A stretch of 64,000 nt of DNA from Dorea sp. 5-2 (GTDB lineage Bacteria; Bacillota; Clostridia; Lachnospirales; Lachnospiraceae): contig NZ_KE159715.1 of the NCBI RefSeq assembly GCF_000403455.2, positions 298,132-362,131 of the forward strand, given 5' to 3'. The notes below the pieces were generated by a model. That model worked only from the letters and a program-made list of their open reading frames with translations, ran no database searches and was not told where the DNA came from. The translations under genes and the position numbers were made by a program. Positions 18,581-28,500 of this stretch are shown here, piece after piece (position 1 is the first letter of the stretch; each line of letters starts with the position of its first letter).

Positions 18581-19051
18581 ATGAGAGTTGCGATCATCAC
18601 AGCAAATACGGATATATATAGGGGAAATGAAGAGAATGCCGGCGGAGAGGCGATCAAGGAGATCGTGGAGGAGATGGGGTGCGAGATCACATTTATGCGG
18701 GCGCTCCCATTAGACCGGGAAGTACTGTCAACCGTGATGCAGAGGATGGCGGATAATCATCTGACAGATCTGCTGCTGACTACAGGAGGAGCAGGCTGCG
18801 GGCCGCAGGACTGTATTCCGGAGGCGACCCTGGATGTCGCGGAGAGGTTGGTTCCCGGGATTCCGGAGGCGATGCGCACTTACACGATGAATATGACGAA
18901 ACGTTCCATGCTGAACAGAAGCGCGGCAGGGATCCGTAAGGATGTGCTGATCGTGAATCTGCCGGGGAAGCCGCAGGCTGTGAAGGAATGCTTGCGTTAT
19001 CTGTTACCGGAACTGATGCATGCGGTCGAAGTGATCCGGCAGGAGACATAG
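18581..19051 (+). CDS. MogA/MoaB-family molybdopterin-binding protein
   Basis: 156-residue protein of the MoCF-binding fold. The nucleotide/pterin loop TTGGAGCGPQDCIPEAT lies at about residues 66-82 and the closing motif NLPGKPQAVKECL at about 126-138, as in MogA, which adenylylates molybdopterin. No other molybdenum-cofactor genes are in the window, so the pathway is not demonstrated here, and a stand-alone MoaB-like role is possible. GGAGG precedes the start. The next gene is 80 bases downstream. Confidence 0.8.
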   Translation: MRVAIITANTDIYRGNEENAGGEAIKEIVEEMGCEITFMRALPLDREVLSTVMQRMADNHLTDLLLTTGGAGCGPQDCIPEATLDVAERLVPGIPEAMRTYTMNMTKRSMLNRSAAGIRKDVLIVNLPGKPQAVKECLRYLLPELMHAVEVIRQET

Positions 19052-19131
19052 GAACACAGGTGGGTTGTCGGGAGATATCATGAAGATGCTGTTTCCTGAC
19101 AGCCTCATTCTTTACGGAGGAACAAGCAAAT

Positions 19132-19815
19132 ATGAAGATCACATATCTTAGCCACAGCGGCTATATGGTAGAAGAGTACGATACGGTATTGATCTTTGAT
19201 TATTATAGGGGCAGGCTGCCGCAGCTGCCGGAAGGATCGAAGGTCTATGTATTCGCGAGCCATGCGCATCCGGATCATTTTAACCGTGAGATATTCGCAT
19301 GGGAAAAGACGTATCCGGATATCCGGTATATCCTGTCGGATGATATCGAGGACAAGGGACCGGAAGGGAAGACGGTTTCTATAGGGCAGAGAGAAGACGT
19401 CAGGCTGGACGGGCTGCGTGTCCGTACATTTCGCTCGACAGACGAAGGGGCTGCGTTTCTGGTGTATCTGCGGGATAAGGCGATCTACCATGCCGGGGAT
19501 CTGAACTGGTGGCACTGGGAAGAAGAAGGGGAAGTCTATAACGAGATGATGCGGCGTAAGTTTCAGCATGAGATCGGGCTGCTTGAGGATGAGAAGATCG
19601 ACGCCGCGTTCCTGCCGCTGGATCCAAGGCAGGAAGAGAAGTATTACTGGGGATTCGATTATTTCATGAGACATACGGATACGTCTCTTGCGTTCCCTAT
19701 GCATATGTGGGATCAGTATGACGTCTGCGACAGGCTGCTGATGGATCCGGTGTCCGAACCATACAGGCATAAGGTGATGAAGGTGACAGAGTCCCTGCAG
19801 GTATTTGAAGTATAA
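19132..19815 (+). CDS. MBL-fold metallo-hydrolase
   Basis: 227-residue soluble metallo-beta-lactamase-fold protein. The metal site is SHAHPDHF (residues about 43-50, the HxHxDH motif), with a further ligand in YHAGDLNWWHW, and a conserved final block MHMWDQYDVCDRL. The length and the early HSGYMVEEYDTVLIFDYY segment fit the group of small MBL hydrolases common in Clostridia whose substrate is unknown. It starts after AGGAGG and is followed 22 bases later by rnhA, probably in one transcript. Confidence 0.82.
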   Translation: MKITYLSHSGYMVEEYDTVLIFDYYRGRLPQLPEGSKVYVFASHAHPDHFNREIFAWEKTYPDIRYILSDDIEDKGPEGKTVSIGQREDVRLDGLRVRTFRSTDEGAAFLVYLRDKAIYHAGDLNWWHWEEEGEVYNEMMRRKFQHEIGLLEDEKIDAAFLPLDPRQEEKYYWGFDYFMRHTDTSLAFPMHMWDQYDVCDRLLMDPVSEPYRHKVMKVTESLQVFEV

Positions 19816-19836
19816 GGCTGAAAGGAAACGAGACAA

Positions 19837-20310
19837 ATGAAGGTGAAGATCTATACGGACGGCGCGGCGAGGGGGAATCCGGACGGGCCGGGCGGGTATG
19901 GCACAGTGCTTGAGTATACGGATACGAAGGGTATGCTGCATACCAAAGAGTTATCCCAGGGATATCAGAAAACTACGAATAACCGGATGGAGCTGATGGC
20001 AGTCATCGCAGGCTTGGAAGCGTTGAACAGGCCCTGCGAGGTGGAGCTTTATTCGGATTCACAGTATGTGGTGAATGCGTTCAACCAGCGCTGGATAGAC
20101 GGCTGGGTCAGGAAAGGATGGAAGCGCGGGAAGAATGAGCCGGTGAAGAATGTTGATCTGTGGAAACGGCTTCTCGCCGCGAAAGAACCGCATACGGTGA
20201 AGTTTATCTGGGTGAAAGGCCATAACGGGCATCCCCAGAACGAGAGGTGCGACGAGCTTGCGACAGGGGCGGCTGACGGGGACGGGCTGCTTGTGGACGA
20301 GGGGATATAA
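19837..20310 (+). CDS. rnhA: Ribonuclease HI
   Basis: 157-residue RNase HI that cleaves RNA in RNA-DNA hybrids during replication and repair. The catalytic carboxylates are visible: D8 ([17 protein letters not shown]), the glutamate in [10 protein letters not shown], the aspartate in LYSDSQYVV and the last aspartate in NERCDELA, with the His loop WVKGHNGH. Size equals that of the E. coli enzyme. It lies about 55 bases upstream of the RNase P RNA gene. Confidence 0.95.
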   Translation: MKVKIYTDGAARGNPDGPGGYGTVLEYTDTKGMLHTKELSQGYQKTTNNRMELMAVIAGLEALNRPCEVELYSDSQYVVNAFNQRWIDGWVRKGWKRGKNEPVKNVDLWKRLLAAKEPHTVKFIWVKGHNGHPQNERCDELATGAADGDGLLVDEGI

Positions 20311-20365
20311 ATTTGCCGGATATATATTGTTTTTTGAAAAAGGATATGATATATTTGATACATTA

Positions 20366-20718
20366 GCGAGTAAGACAGGTAATCGCAGCTGCAGGAGCCG
20401 AAAGGCGGCAGGTGAGGAAAGTCCGGGCTTCACAGGGCAGGATGCCGGATAACGTCCGGTGGAGGCGACTCCAAGGAAAGTGCAACAGAAATGAACCGCC
20501 ATATATATGATATATGGTAAGGGTGGAAGGGCAGTGTAAGAGACTACCGCCCTGCTGGTAACAGCGGGGGCACATGTAAACCCCATCCGAAGCAAGACCG
20601 GATAAAGACAATGTGGCGGCCCGTCACGTCTTAGGTAGGTCGCTTGAGCCCGCCGGCGACGGCGGGCCTAGATAGATGATTACCCAACGACATAACCCGG
20701 CTTATCGTCTTGCTGGCA
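20366..20718 (+). ncRNA. rnpB: RNase P RNA, bacterial class A
   Basis: Catalytic RNA of RNase P, which trims the 5' leader of pre-tRNA. Signature blocks in order: GAGGAAAGTCCGGGCT near 20416 (CR I), GTGCAACAGAA near 20480, CTGGTAACAGCGGGGGCA near 20554, GTAAACCCC near 20577 (CR II/III), and TAGATAGATGATTACCC near 20670 with GACATAACCCGGCTTATCG (CR V, P1 closing). Helix P1 pairs GTAAGAC near 20370 with GTCTTGC near 20706. A promoter-like TTGAAA near 20336 with a GATACA element 17 bases on precedes it. Ends are estimated to within a few bases. Confidence 0.95.
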
Positions 20719-20721
20719 TAG

Positions 20722-20757
20722 AAAAAGGAACTGCTGCCAAATGCGGCGGTTCCTTTT
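20722..20757 (+). terminator. Terminator of rnpB
   Basis: Stem AAAAGGAACTGCTGCC against GCGGCGGTTCCTTTT with an AAAT-containing loop, directly after the RNase P RNA 3' end. The flanking A and T runs would let it work in both directions, serving the converging pyrI end as well. Confidence 0.85.
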
Positions 20758-20810
20758 GTGATATATATGCCCGTCGGCACACGTTCTGACAGTTTGTCCT
20801 ACAGGCGTGA

Positions 20811-21257
20811 TCATTTCAGGTTTCCATGGTACTTTTCTTCACAGTATTTACACCGGTAGATCTCTTTATCAGGATCCGTCAGTACGAATACATGCTCAAG
20901 CCCCTGCTCGATAGACGTGATACATCTTGGATTCTTGCAGCGGATGATGTTCGTGATCTGCTTTGGCAGATGAAGCCGCGCCTTATCTACGATCCGGGAA
21001 TCCTTGATGATATTGATCGTGATATTATGGTCGATGAATCCGAGCACATCCAGATCAATAAAATCAATCGGGCATTCGATCTTCATGATGTCTTTCTTGC
21101 CCATCTTATTGCTTCTCGCGTTTTTGATGATGGCGACGCAGCAGTCTAATTTATCCAGATGAAGATATTTGTAGATATCCATGCTGCGCCCTGCCTGGAT
21201 GTGATCCAGTACGAAACCTTCTTCTATATTTCCAACATTCAAAGTATTCTTTATCAT
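20811..21257 (-). CDS. pyrI: Aspartate carbamoyltransferase regulatory subunit
   Basis: 148-residue regulatory chain of aspartate transcarbamoylase, which binds nucleotides and confers feedback control of pyrimidine synthesis. The N-terminal allosteric domain begins NVGNIEEGFVLDHIQAGRS. The C-terminal zinc domain keeps all four cysteines in CKNPRC and CKYC (about residues 107-138). It starts 13 bases downstream of pyrB with AGGGGG as ribosome site, so the catalytic and regulatory chains are made together. Confidence 0.95.
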   Translation of the reverse strand: MIKNTLNVGNIEEGFVLDHIQAGRSMDIYKYLHLDKLDCCVAIIKNARSNKMGKKDIMKIECPIDFIDLDVLGFIDHNITINIIKDSRIVDKARLHLPKQITNIIRCKNPRCITSIEQGLEHVFVLTDPDKEIYRCKYCEEKYHGNLK

Positions 21258-21270
21258 AGCATATTCCCCC

Positions 21271-22188
21271 TTATACTTCGATTCCCAGCAGTGTCAGGAT
21301 AAGCGCCATACGGATATAGACACCGTATTTTGTCTGCTTGAAATAAGCTGCTCTTGGATCGGAATCTACCTCCACGGATATCTCATTGACACGGGGCAGC
21401 GGGTGGAGGACATACATGTCTTCCGGCGCCAGTTCCATCTTCCGGGAATCCAGGATATAGAAATCTTTCATCCGCACATAGTCTTCTTCATTGAAGAAAC
21501 GTTCCTTCTGGACGCGGGTCATGTACAGAAGATCAAGATTGGGCAGAGCTTCCTCAAGGCGTACGACTTCTTCGTATGGGATATTCCCCTTATCCAATAC
21601 GTCAGTGCGTATGTAGCCCGGAAGCCGTAATTCTTCCGGTGAGATCAGGACGAACCGGATCCCGGGGTACCTGACCAGGGCATGGATCAATGAGTGGACA
21701 GTCCGTCCAAACTTCAGATCCCCGCACAGGCCGATGGTCATATTATTTAAACGTCCTTTCAGATTGCGGATGGTCAGCATATCTGTCAATGTCTGGGTCG
21801 GGTGCTGATGTCCTCCGTCTCCGGCATTGATGACCGGGATCGAAGCGTGCTGGCAGGCGACCATAGGCGCGCCTTCTTTGGGATGACGCATGGCGCAGAT
21901 ATCCGCATAGCAGGACACGGTGCGGATCGTGTCGGACACGCTCTCTCCCTTGGCTGCGGAACTGGATTCTGCGGAAGAGAACCCAAGGACGCTTCCCCCA
22001 AGATTCAGCATGGCAGCCTCGTGGCTTAATCTCGTCCGCGTACTTGGTTCATAGAAAAGCGTGGCAAGCTTCTTGCCTGCACATGCATGCGCATACTTGG
22101 CGGGATTGGATTCAATGTCAACTGCCAGATCCATCAACTGATCTAATTCCTCTACAGAAAAATCGAGAGGGCTCATTAAGTGTCTCAT
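21271..22188 (-). CDS. pyrB: Aspartate carbamoyltransferase catalytic subunit
   Basis: 305-residue catalytic chain that condenses carbamoyl phosphate and aspartate, the first committed step of pyrimidine synthesis. The carbamoyl-phosphate loop [15 protein letters not shown] (about residues 49-63), the SSAAKGES loop, the HPTQTLTD motif and the HPLPRVNEI motif are all intact. AAGGAGG lies just upstream of the start. It is preceded by a small membrane-protein ORF in the same transcript and followed by pyrI. Confidence 0.96.
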   Translation of the reverse strand: MRHLMSPLDFSVEELDQLMDLAVDIESNPAKYAHACAGKKLATLFYEPSTRTRLSHEAAMLNLGGSVLGFSSAESSSAAKGESVSDTIRTVSCYADICAMRHPKEGAPMVACQHASIPVINAGDGGHQHPTQTLTDMLTIRNLKGRLNNMTIGLCGDLKFGRTVHSLIHALVRYPGIRFVLISPEELRLPGYIRTDVLDKGNIPYEEVVRLEEALPNLDLLYMTRVQKERFFNEEDYVRMKDFYILDSRKMELAPEDMYVLHPLPRVNEISVEVDSDPRAAYFKQTKYGVYIRMALILTLLGIEV

Positions 22189-22198
22189 AAAAACCTCC

Positions 22199-22462
22199 TT
22201 ATGATATAAATGTGTTAAAAGATATAATGCAAGGATGCCTGATCGTTCCCATATCCGGTAACCGACGGTTATCTCCGGCGCAGAATATCAGAGATAACGA
22301 GCCGAAGATAAAATATATAGGAAAAATAGTAAGGGATATGTTCCGGAATGAAAGAATAAGAATAAAAGAACCTTCAAAGGCAATAGAAAGAGCAATGAAA
22401 TAATTCATAAATCGGTAACTCTTCTTTCGGTCACTTATACTGTGCCTGAATCCGCGTATCAT
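22199..22462 (-). CDS. Small two-helix membrane protein or leader ORF upstream of pyrB
   Basis: An 87-residue ORF that I do not recognise. It is basic at the start ([15 protein letters not shown]), has two hydrophobic segments (about residues 20-37 and 43-62) and ends 10 bases before the pyrB start. It has AGGAGG 10 bases upstream of its ATG and lies about 30 bases downstream of a strong promoter (22499-22527), so a transcript of pyrBI should carry it in translatable form. It may be a genuine small membrane protein or a long leader peptide coupling translation to pyrB. No homologue is known to me and no attenuator hairpin is evident. Confidence 0.45.
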   Translation of the reverse strand: MIRGFRHSISDRKKSYRFMNYFIALSIAFEGSFILILSFRNISLTIFPIYFIFGSLSLIFCAGDNRRLPDMGTIRHPCIISFNTFIS

Positions 22463-22483
22463 CCTGTGACATCCTCCTGCTTT

Positions 22484-22527
22484 GAAAATCTTTCATATAT
22501 CATATAACAAATAGGAAAGATTTTCAA
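22484..22527 (-). promoter_or_regulatory. Promoter of the pyrBI transcript enclosed by an inverted repeat
   Basis: On the minus strand TTGAAA (22522-22527), a 17-bp spacer and TATGAT (22499-22504). The promoter lies between and overlaps two arms of a perfect 11-bp inverted repeat, GAAAATCTTTC at 22484-22494 and GAAAGATTTTC at 22515-22525. This geometry suits a repressor operator. The -35 overlaps the stop codon of the upstream membrane-protein gene. Confidence 0.65.
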
Positions 22528-22907
22528 TGTCTGTTGAGGATTTTTTCAAATAATAATCCTGCGCCGAACCAGAGAGGGGCGTAATCCAGGCGGATCAAGC
22601 CGTTAATATTCATCGGCGCTTCGCTGTAATCCCAGGGGCAGGCTTCGAATTTCTTGAGGAAAGAACCGGTTACGTATTCGCCGCAGAAGATGCAGCAGGT
22701 ATATACGCCTCCACGCAGTAACAGGTTCTGTCCTTTGAGCAGCCTGCATAAAGGGGACAGAAAACTTGCCATACCATAGATGGGGAACATCCAGATCGAG
22801 GTGTTGCCGGTGAGCTTCGGATTCTCATTGCGCAGAGAATGCAGGCCCGTAAAGAGTATCTCCATACACCATCCGGTAGTTCCGCAGGTTAAAAAATTAT
22901 GCTTCAT
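22524..22907 (-). CDS. Putative integral membrane protein (CmpB / 'ABC transporter type IV'-like)
   Basis: 127-residue membrane protein with the pattern CGTTGWCMEILFTGLHS, GNTSIWMFPIYGMASFL, GEYVTGSF and CPWDYSEAPMNINGLIRLDYAPLWF. This is the short form of a family annotated as putative ABC-transporter type IV (PF06541) that is frequent in Lachnospiraceae. About four hydrophobic segments are visible. Function is unknown and no partner ATPase is nearby. No clear ribosome site precedes the ATG, but the conserved start of the family supports it. Confidence 0.7.
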   Translation of the reverse strand: MKHNFLTCGTTGWCMEILFTGLHSLRNENPKLTGNTSIWMFPIYGMASFLSPLCRLLKGQNLLLRGGVYTCCIFCGEYVTGSFLKKFEACPWDYSEAPMNINGLIRLDYAPLWFGAGLLFEKILNRH

Positions 22908-23094
22908 AGGGATAAGTATGTGAAAGGAAGGTGGATTTTATGCAGAAAATGTATTATAATACCAGTATTGTCGGTGATCAGCGATTCCCATAGGAGCAGG
23001 GACCGGCTATTTGTACGTGATAAACAGACAGATGAGAGTATATTATGCGTAAGTGAGTATAACAGGAAGATGCACGGCAGAAGGAGAAGGATAC

Positions 23095-24225
23095 ATGGCA
23101 GAGATAGAGAAACTGAGAGAACAACTGGACGAAGTAGACCGGGAGATCGTAAGCCTGTTCGAGCAGAGAATGCAGATCGGCAGGGAGATCGGGAGATGTA
23201 AGCTTCACAGCGGTGTGAAGATGATCGACCGTCAGAAAGAACGCGATAAGCTTGCGGATATGGTGAGCCGGGCTTCGACGGAGTTCAATAAGAAGGGAGT
23301 CCGGGAGCTTTTTGAGCAGATGATGTCCATGAACCGTAAGGTACAGTACCAGCAGATGGTGGAGGCGGGAGCGCTGGGGCGCCTACCCTTTATCGGAACA
23401 GATTCCCTTCATGCAGAGGATGCCAGGATCGTCTTCCAGGGAACAGAAGGCGCATACAGCCAGGCGGCGATGCAGCGGTATTTCGGAGAGAACTGTAATA
23501 GCTTTTATGTGCGCACCTTCCGGGACGCCATGGAATCCATCGAAGAGGGGGCGGCAGATTTCGCGGTTCTGCCGATCGAGAATTCGACGGCGGGCGCGGT
23601 GGATGAGATGTACGACTTGCTGGTTGAATTCGAGAATTATATAGTGGGCGAGACGATCATTCCGATCACGCATACCCTGGCGGGGCTTCCCGGGACACAG
23701 CTTCATGAGATCGAGCGGGTATATTCGAAGGGGATCGCGCTGATGCAGGCGTCAAGATTCCTGAATGAGCACAGTGAGTGGCAGCAGATCAGCGTGGCGA
23801 ATACGGCGATCGCGGCAAAGAAGATCAAGGATGAACAGGATAAGAGCCAGGCAGCCGTATGCAGCGCTTATGCAGCGCGCGTGCAGGGGCTTGAGGTGCT
23901 GAAAGAGAATATCAACGATGATCTTAATAATTCGACCCGTTTTATAGTGGTTACAAACCAAAAGATATTTTTGAAAAATGCAAGAAAGATCAGTATCTGT
24001 TTCGAGGTGCCGCATGAGAGCGGTTCGCTGTATCAGCTTCTCTCACATTTTATCTATAACGACCTGAATATGACCAGGATCGAGTCAAGGCCTGTGGAAG
24101 GAAGAAGCTGGGAATACCGCTTTTTTGTGGATTTTGACGGGAATCTGGCAGAACCTGCGGTAAAGAACGCGATACGGGGACTTCGGGAAGAGAGCAGGAG
24201 CCTCAGGATACTTGGTAATTATTAG
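23095..24225 (+). CDS. pheA: Bifunctional chorismate mutase / prephenate dehydratase
   Basis: P-protein of phenylalanine synthesis, about 376 residues. Start ATG 23095 follows AAGGAG at 23081-23086; a longer frame from 23053 has no such site. Residues 1-85 form an AroQ chorismate mutase (LREQLDEVDREIVSLFEQRMQIGREIGRCK). The prephenate dehydratase domain begins VFQGTEGAYSQAAMQRYFG and contains the conserved ENSTAGAV and the NDLNNSTRF (catalytic TRF) motif. The C-terminal ACT domain carries the ESRP phenylalanine-binding motif, so the enzyme should be feedback inhibited. Confidence 0.95.
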   Translation: MAEIEKLREQLDEVDREIVSLFEQRMQIGREIGRCKLHSGVKMIDRQKERDKLADMVSRASTEFNKKGVRELFEQMMSMNRKVQYQQMVEAGALGRLPFIGTDSLHAEDARIVFQGTEGAYSQAAMQRYFGENCNSFYVRTFRDAMESIEEGAADFAVLPIENSTAGAVDEMYDLLVEFENYIVGETIIPITHTLAGLPGTQLHEIERVYSKGIALMQASRFLNEHSEWQQISVANTAIAAKKIKDEQDKSQAAVCSAYAARVQGLEVLKENINDDLNNSTRFIVVTNQKIFLKNARKISICFEVPHESGSLYQLLSHFIYNDLNMTRIESRPVEGRSWEYRFFVDFDGNLAEPAVKNAIRGLREESRSLRILGNY

Positions 24226-24241
24226 GCGGGAGAATAAGAGG

Positions 24242-25528
24242 ATGAGAACGAATGAATTAATGCTGTATAAGCATATGGAAGAGGGGAATATCCTTCGGGA
24301 TATGACATTTCTTATAGAGAATTACAACAACGATTACTATAATCAGGAGGATCTGAAGGGATTATTGTATGAATGCGTCAACGGGATCCTGGAGATGGCG
24401 GTCAGTCATGGGTTTGAGGGGAATCTCTGGCACAATTACTTGACCTATCTTCTTGCGAGCCATGAGAATGCCTACAGTACGTCCTGCGAGATCGTGGGTG
24501 CGGTGGAAGGCAGCATCAACAAAGTGGCGCTTCATGACATTGAGATATTCAAGGAATTATTTGACTATGATTTTACCGGGTTTGAGAAGAGACTGGGAGC
24601 GGGATGCATGTCTATCCTGCGTGATTATCATGGGGTTCACGGGCATGGGAAAGTATTCAATAAGAGGATCAGAGACAGGATCTGTGATCTGAGCCAAAGC
24701 CTAGCAGACACAAAGGACGGGACGGAGTTCAAAGATAAGGTGACGCAGTTCTATAAAGAATTCGGCGTGGGGAAATTAGGCCTTCACAAGGCGTTCCGGG
24801 TGGAGCATACGGAATGTGGAGCCAGGATCGTTCCGATCACGAAGATCGCGCATATACATCTTGACGATCTGATCGGGTATGAGATCGCGAAGAAGAAGCT
24901 GATCACCAATACAGAGGCGTTCGTGAACGGGAGAAAGGCGAATAACTGCCTGCTCTTTGGCGATGCGGGGACGGGGAAATCTTCCTCCATCAAGGCGGTC
25001 CTGAATCAGTATTATGGCCAGGGCCTCCGGATGATCGAAGTATACAAGCATCAGTTCCAGGATCTGAACGATATCATAGCCCAGATCAAGAACCGCAACT
25101 ATAAATTTATTATCTATATGGACGATCTGTCATTTGAAGAATTCGAGATCGAATACAAGTATCTGAAGGCTGTGATCGAAGGCGGATTGGAGAGACGGCC
25201 GGATAACGTACTGATCTATGCGACGTCCAACAGGCGGCATCTGATCCGGGAGACCTTCAAAGATAAGACTGACCGGGACGAAGAGCTTCATACGAATGAT
25301 ACGGTGCAGGAGAAGTTGTCTCTGGTGGCGCGGTTTGGAGTGACGATCTATTTCGGGAAACCGGAGAAGAAAGAGTTCCAGGAGATCGTGCGTCAGCTTG
25401 CCGCCAGAAATGGGATCAAGATGTCTGAGGATGAGCTGCTCTTGGAAGCGAATAAGTGGGAGCTTAGCCATGGGGGCTTATCCGGGCGTACTGCGCAACA
25501 GTTTATCGACTATTTATTGGGACTGTAG
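24242..25528 (+). CDS. DUF815-family AAA+ type ATPase
   Basis: Cytoplasmic ATP-binding protein of about 428 residues. The C-terminal half is a DUF815 ATPase with Walker A GDAGTGKSS, Walker B FIIYMDDLSFEE, and the SNRRHLIRE sensor region. The N-terminal half is all-helical (LIENYNNDYYNQEDLKGLLYECVNGILE). ATG 24242 is preferred because the frame before it overlaps pheA. The gene begins 16 bases after pheA. DUF815 proteins are widespread in Clostridia and their substrate is unknown. Confidence 0.85.
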   Translation: MRTNELMLYKHMEEGNILRDMTFLIENYNNDYYNQEDLKGLLYECVNGILEMAVSHGFEGNLWHNYLTYLLASHENAYSTSCEIVGAVEGSINKVALHDIEIFKELFDYDFTGFEKRLGAGCMSILRDYHGVHGHGKVFNKRIRDRICDLSQSLADTKDGTEFKDKVTQFYKEFGVGKLGLHKAFRVEHTECGARIVPITKIAHIHLDDLIGYEIAKKKLITNTEAFVNGRKANNCLLFGDAGTGKSSSIKAVLNQYYGQGLRMIEVYKHQFQDLNDIIAQIKNRNYKFIIYMDDLSFEEFEIEYKYLKAVIEGGLERRPDNVLIYATSNRRHLIRETFKDKTDRDEELHTNDTVQEKLSLVARFGVTIYFGKPEKKEFQEIVRQLAARNGIKMSEDELLLEANKWELSHGGLSGRTAQQFIDYLLGL

Positions 25529-25569
25529 TCTTTGATGATGCAATAGAAGTATGAAAAGAAGGTGAATAT

Positions 25570-28500
25570 GTGGATATTAATGAATATGAAAAGATTTTAA
25601 ATGCGATACCGACCACCGGGATATTTGTCATTCGGGAGGATGATCATAAGATCTTGTATTATAATGAGCAAGTCAGGAAAAAAATGCCTGATGTACATAA
25701 GGGAATAGCTTGTCATGAGATAGGCAATCATTCCTGTGTGAATTGCCCGCTTCTGACGATCGGAGATAAACAGGAGAACCGGACGCTCAGTTATAGCAGC
25801 CCGTTCGGCGAGATCGTGGATATCGTTGCGGTCAGGACGATGTGGGAAGGGGAGATTCCGGCGTTTATCATTACCGTGTCTCCTCATTTGCAGGCGATCA
25901 CGCATTCCTATCACAAGATCCTCAGAGTTAATCTGACGCGGGATCATTATGAGGTGGTGAAGATGCGTTCCCAGGACCGTGCCATCGGGTATGGGAATGA
26001 TACGTTCTCAAGCTGGCTTGGACAGTTTATTTACGACGGAGGCATCCATCCGGACGATATGAATCATTTCATATCATTTACCCATCTTGACCATATGAAG
26101 AAGGCGCTGGATTCCGGGGAGGAGATCCTTACCTGCTGTTATCGGAGGCGTTCCGGTGAAGATTACCGGTGGAATCTGATAGAGGTGGTGCCGGATTTCA
26201 GTTATTCGGAGAAGGATCAATATATCTTTCTGTATGTTAAGGATGTACATGATATATTGCAGGAGAGCCTGGAATTAGACGACGCCAGTATCCGTGTCCA
26301 GGAGGTGATCCGTACTTTGGGGGAACAGAACTTCGGGATCTATGGGATAGACCTGGATACCGGGGAGGCGAATCTGGTCCGGGAGAACGGACATACACAC
26401 ACCGGCTGGAAGTCCTGGTCGGTGCAGTGGGATGAGATCATGGAATCGCGCCTTGGCAGGCAGGTTCATCCAAGAGACCGTGAGAAGGTCTGCAAGAAAT
26501 TCTCTCTGGAAGGACTGCGCCAGATGAAGGAGACCTCATCCCAGAAGGAAGATATGCTGTGCCAGTGGCGGGGAGAGGAAGAACATGAATATCGTTATAT
26601 GGCAGTGATCGCTTACCTGGGACAGAACCATGGTACGAAGAATTATGTGATCCTGGCGCTGCAGAATGTCGATAAGCGTGTGCGTCAGGAGAATACCCTT
26701 ACGCTTCGGGATATGCAGCTTGCGTCGATCCTCAAATCAAGATACAGCGTCATGACTACGGTCTATCTGGAGAACGGGCAGTGCGAGCAGATCCGGATCA
26801 ACGAGGGCAGCGAGATGCGGGAGGTCTTTAGTGGGAATTATCATCAGTATTTCCAGAAGATGGTGGAATCTGCGGTCAGCCCGGAAGATTTGGAGAACTT
26901 CCGGAAGGTCATGAGCCCGGAACATCTGTATCAAAAGGCTGCGGGTACAAGGGATTATTATGAAGAGATCTGTCAGTACCGCGTCGTCGGAAAGGCGCTT
27001 AAGTGGGTGGAGCAGCATGTGATCTATGCCCGCCGCGGGAACCGGATGTCGGTGAATATACTTGGGAGAGATATTACCCGCGAGAAGCTTGAAGAAGAAT
27101 TGCGGCTTAAGGAAGAGCAGGAACAGGCGGATATTATCCGTTCTCTTGGGGGGATGTTTTTTGCCACGTATTATGCGGATCTTGAAGAGAATACCTTCCG
27201 CAGTGTTTCTCAGCTTGAAGAAGTGGGGAAAGTACTGGAGGGGGCGGTGTCGTATGATACGGGCATTGAAGCTTATGCGAAGAACTTTATCCATCCGGAC
27301 GACAGGGAAGAATTTCTGCGTATGCTTGGCAGTCAGAATCTGCGCCGAACGCTGAGTAAGAGACAGCCCTATGTGACCCTTGCCTATCGCAAGCTGCCGG
27401 AACGGCAGGATATAAGGCCGGAGGAATACGGCTGGATCCGCGGCACGGCGGTCATGTCCCAGGCTGACGCGGAAGGAAGAGTGCGTTCCATCGTGTATGC
27501 GGCGCAGGATGTGACGGAGAGTAAGCGCAAGGAGATGCGGGAACAGCAGGCGCTGGAAGCGGCATGTGAAGCGGCGGATCACGCCAATGCATCGAAGCAG
27601 GAATTCCTCTCGTCGATCAGCCATAATGTGCGTACTCCTATGAATGGCATTATGGGGATGATCAAGATCGCGGCAGATCACGTAGACGATACGGAAAGAG
27701 TGAAGGATTGTCTGGAGAAGGCTTCCGTATCAAGCCATCAGCTTCTTTCCGTGCTGAATGAGATACTGGACGTCAGTCAGATAAAGTCCGGCAATTTTGA
27801 CCTGAAAGAAGAAGCTATTCACCTGCCGGAGCTGATACGGGAGGTTGTCTCGCTCATAATGTCCGATGTCAGGGAGAAAGATCTTAAGCTTATCGTATAT
27901 CCCGTACAGGTAGGGCATGAGGATGTACTGGCGGATCGATTGCGGCTGGAGCAGATGTTCCTGAATATTCTGAGTAACGCCGTGAAATACACGCCGCCGG
28001 GAGGGAAGATCGAAGTCTCCGTATCGGAGCATGAATCGGGCGAGCATGGATGCAGCTCTTATGATTTTGTCTTCAAGGATAACGGGATCGGGATGGACGA
28101 GGAATATATCCGGCATATTTTTGAGCCGTTCAGCCGTGCAGAGTCGCCGAACGACAGTTATATCGACGGCGTGGGATTAGGAATGTCCATCGCACAGAAC
28201 ATAGCCCGTATGATGGGCGGGACGATCGGTGTGGAAAGTGAGATCGGCAAGGGTTCACAATTTACGGTGACGGTTATACTGAGGCTTCAGAATCCGTCCC
28301 AGAGTAAAAGTCATCCGGATTCTCTGCAGGACGAGGTGCAGGATGCTTCATTCAGAGAGTGTAAGATCCTTCTGGTGGAGGATAACGAGCTGAACCAGGA
28401 GATCGCCATGGAATTCATCGGAGAGATCGGTGCGAAGGTGGAGTGCGCCGAGGACGGAAGAAAAGGGCTTCAGCGCTTTGCCGAGATGCCGGAAGGATAC

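Noticed and set aside
22908..23094. T-box or phenylalanine leader upstream of pheA
   Set aside because: No T-box sequence, no run of Phe codons in a leader ORF, and no terminator before the pheA start.
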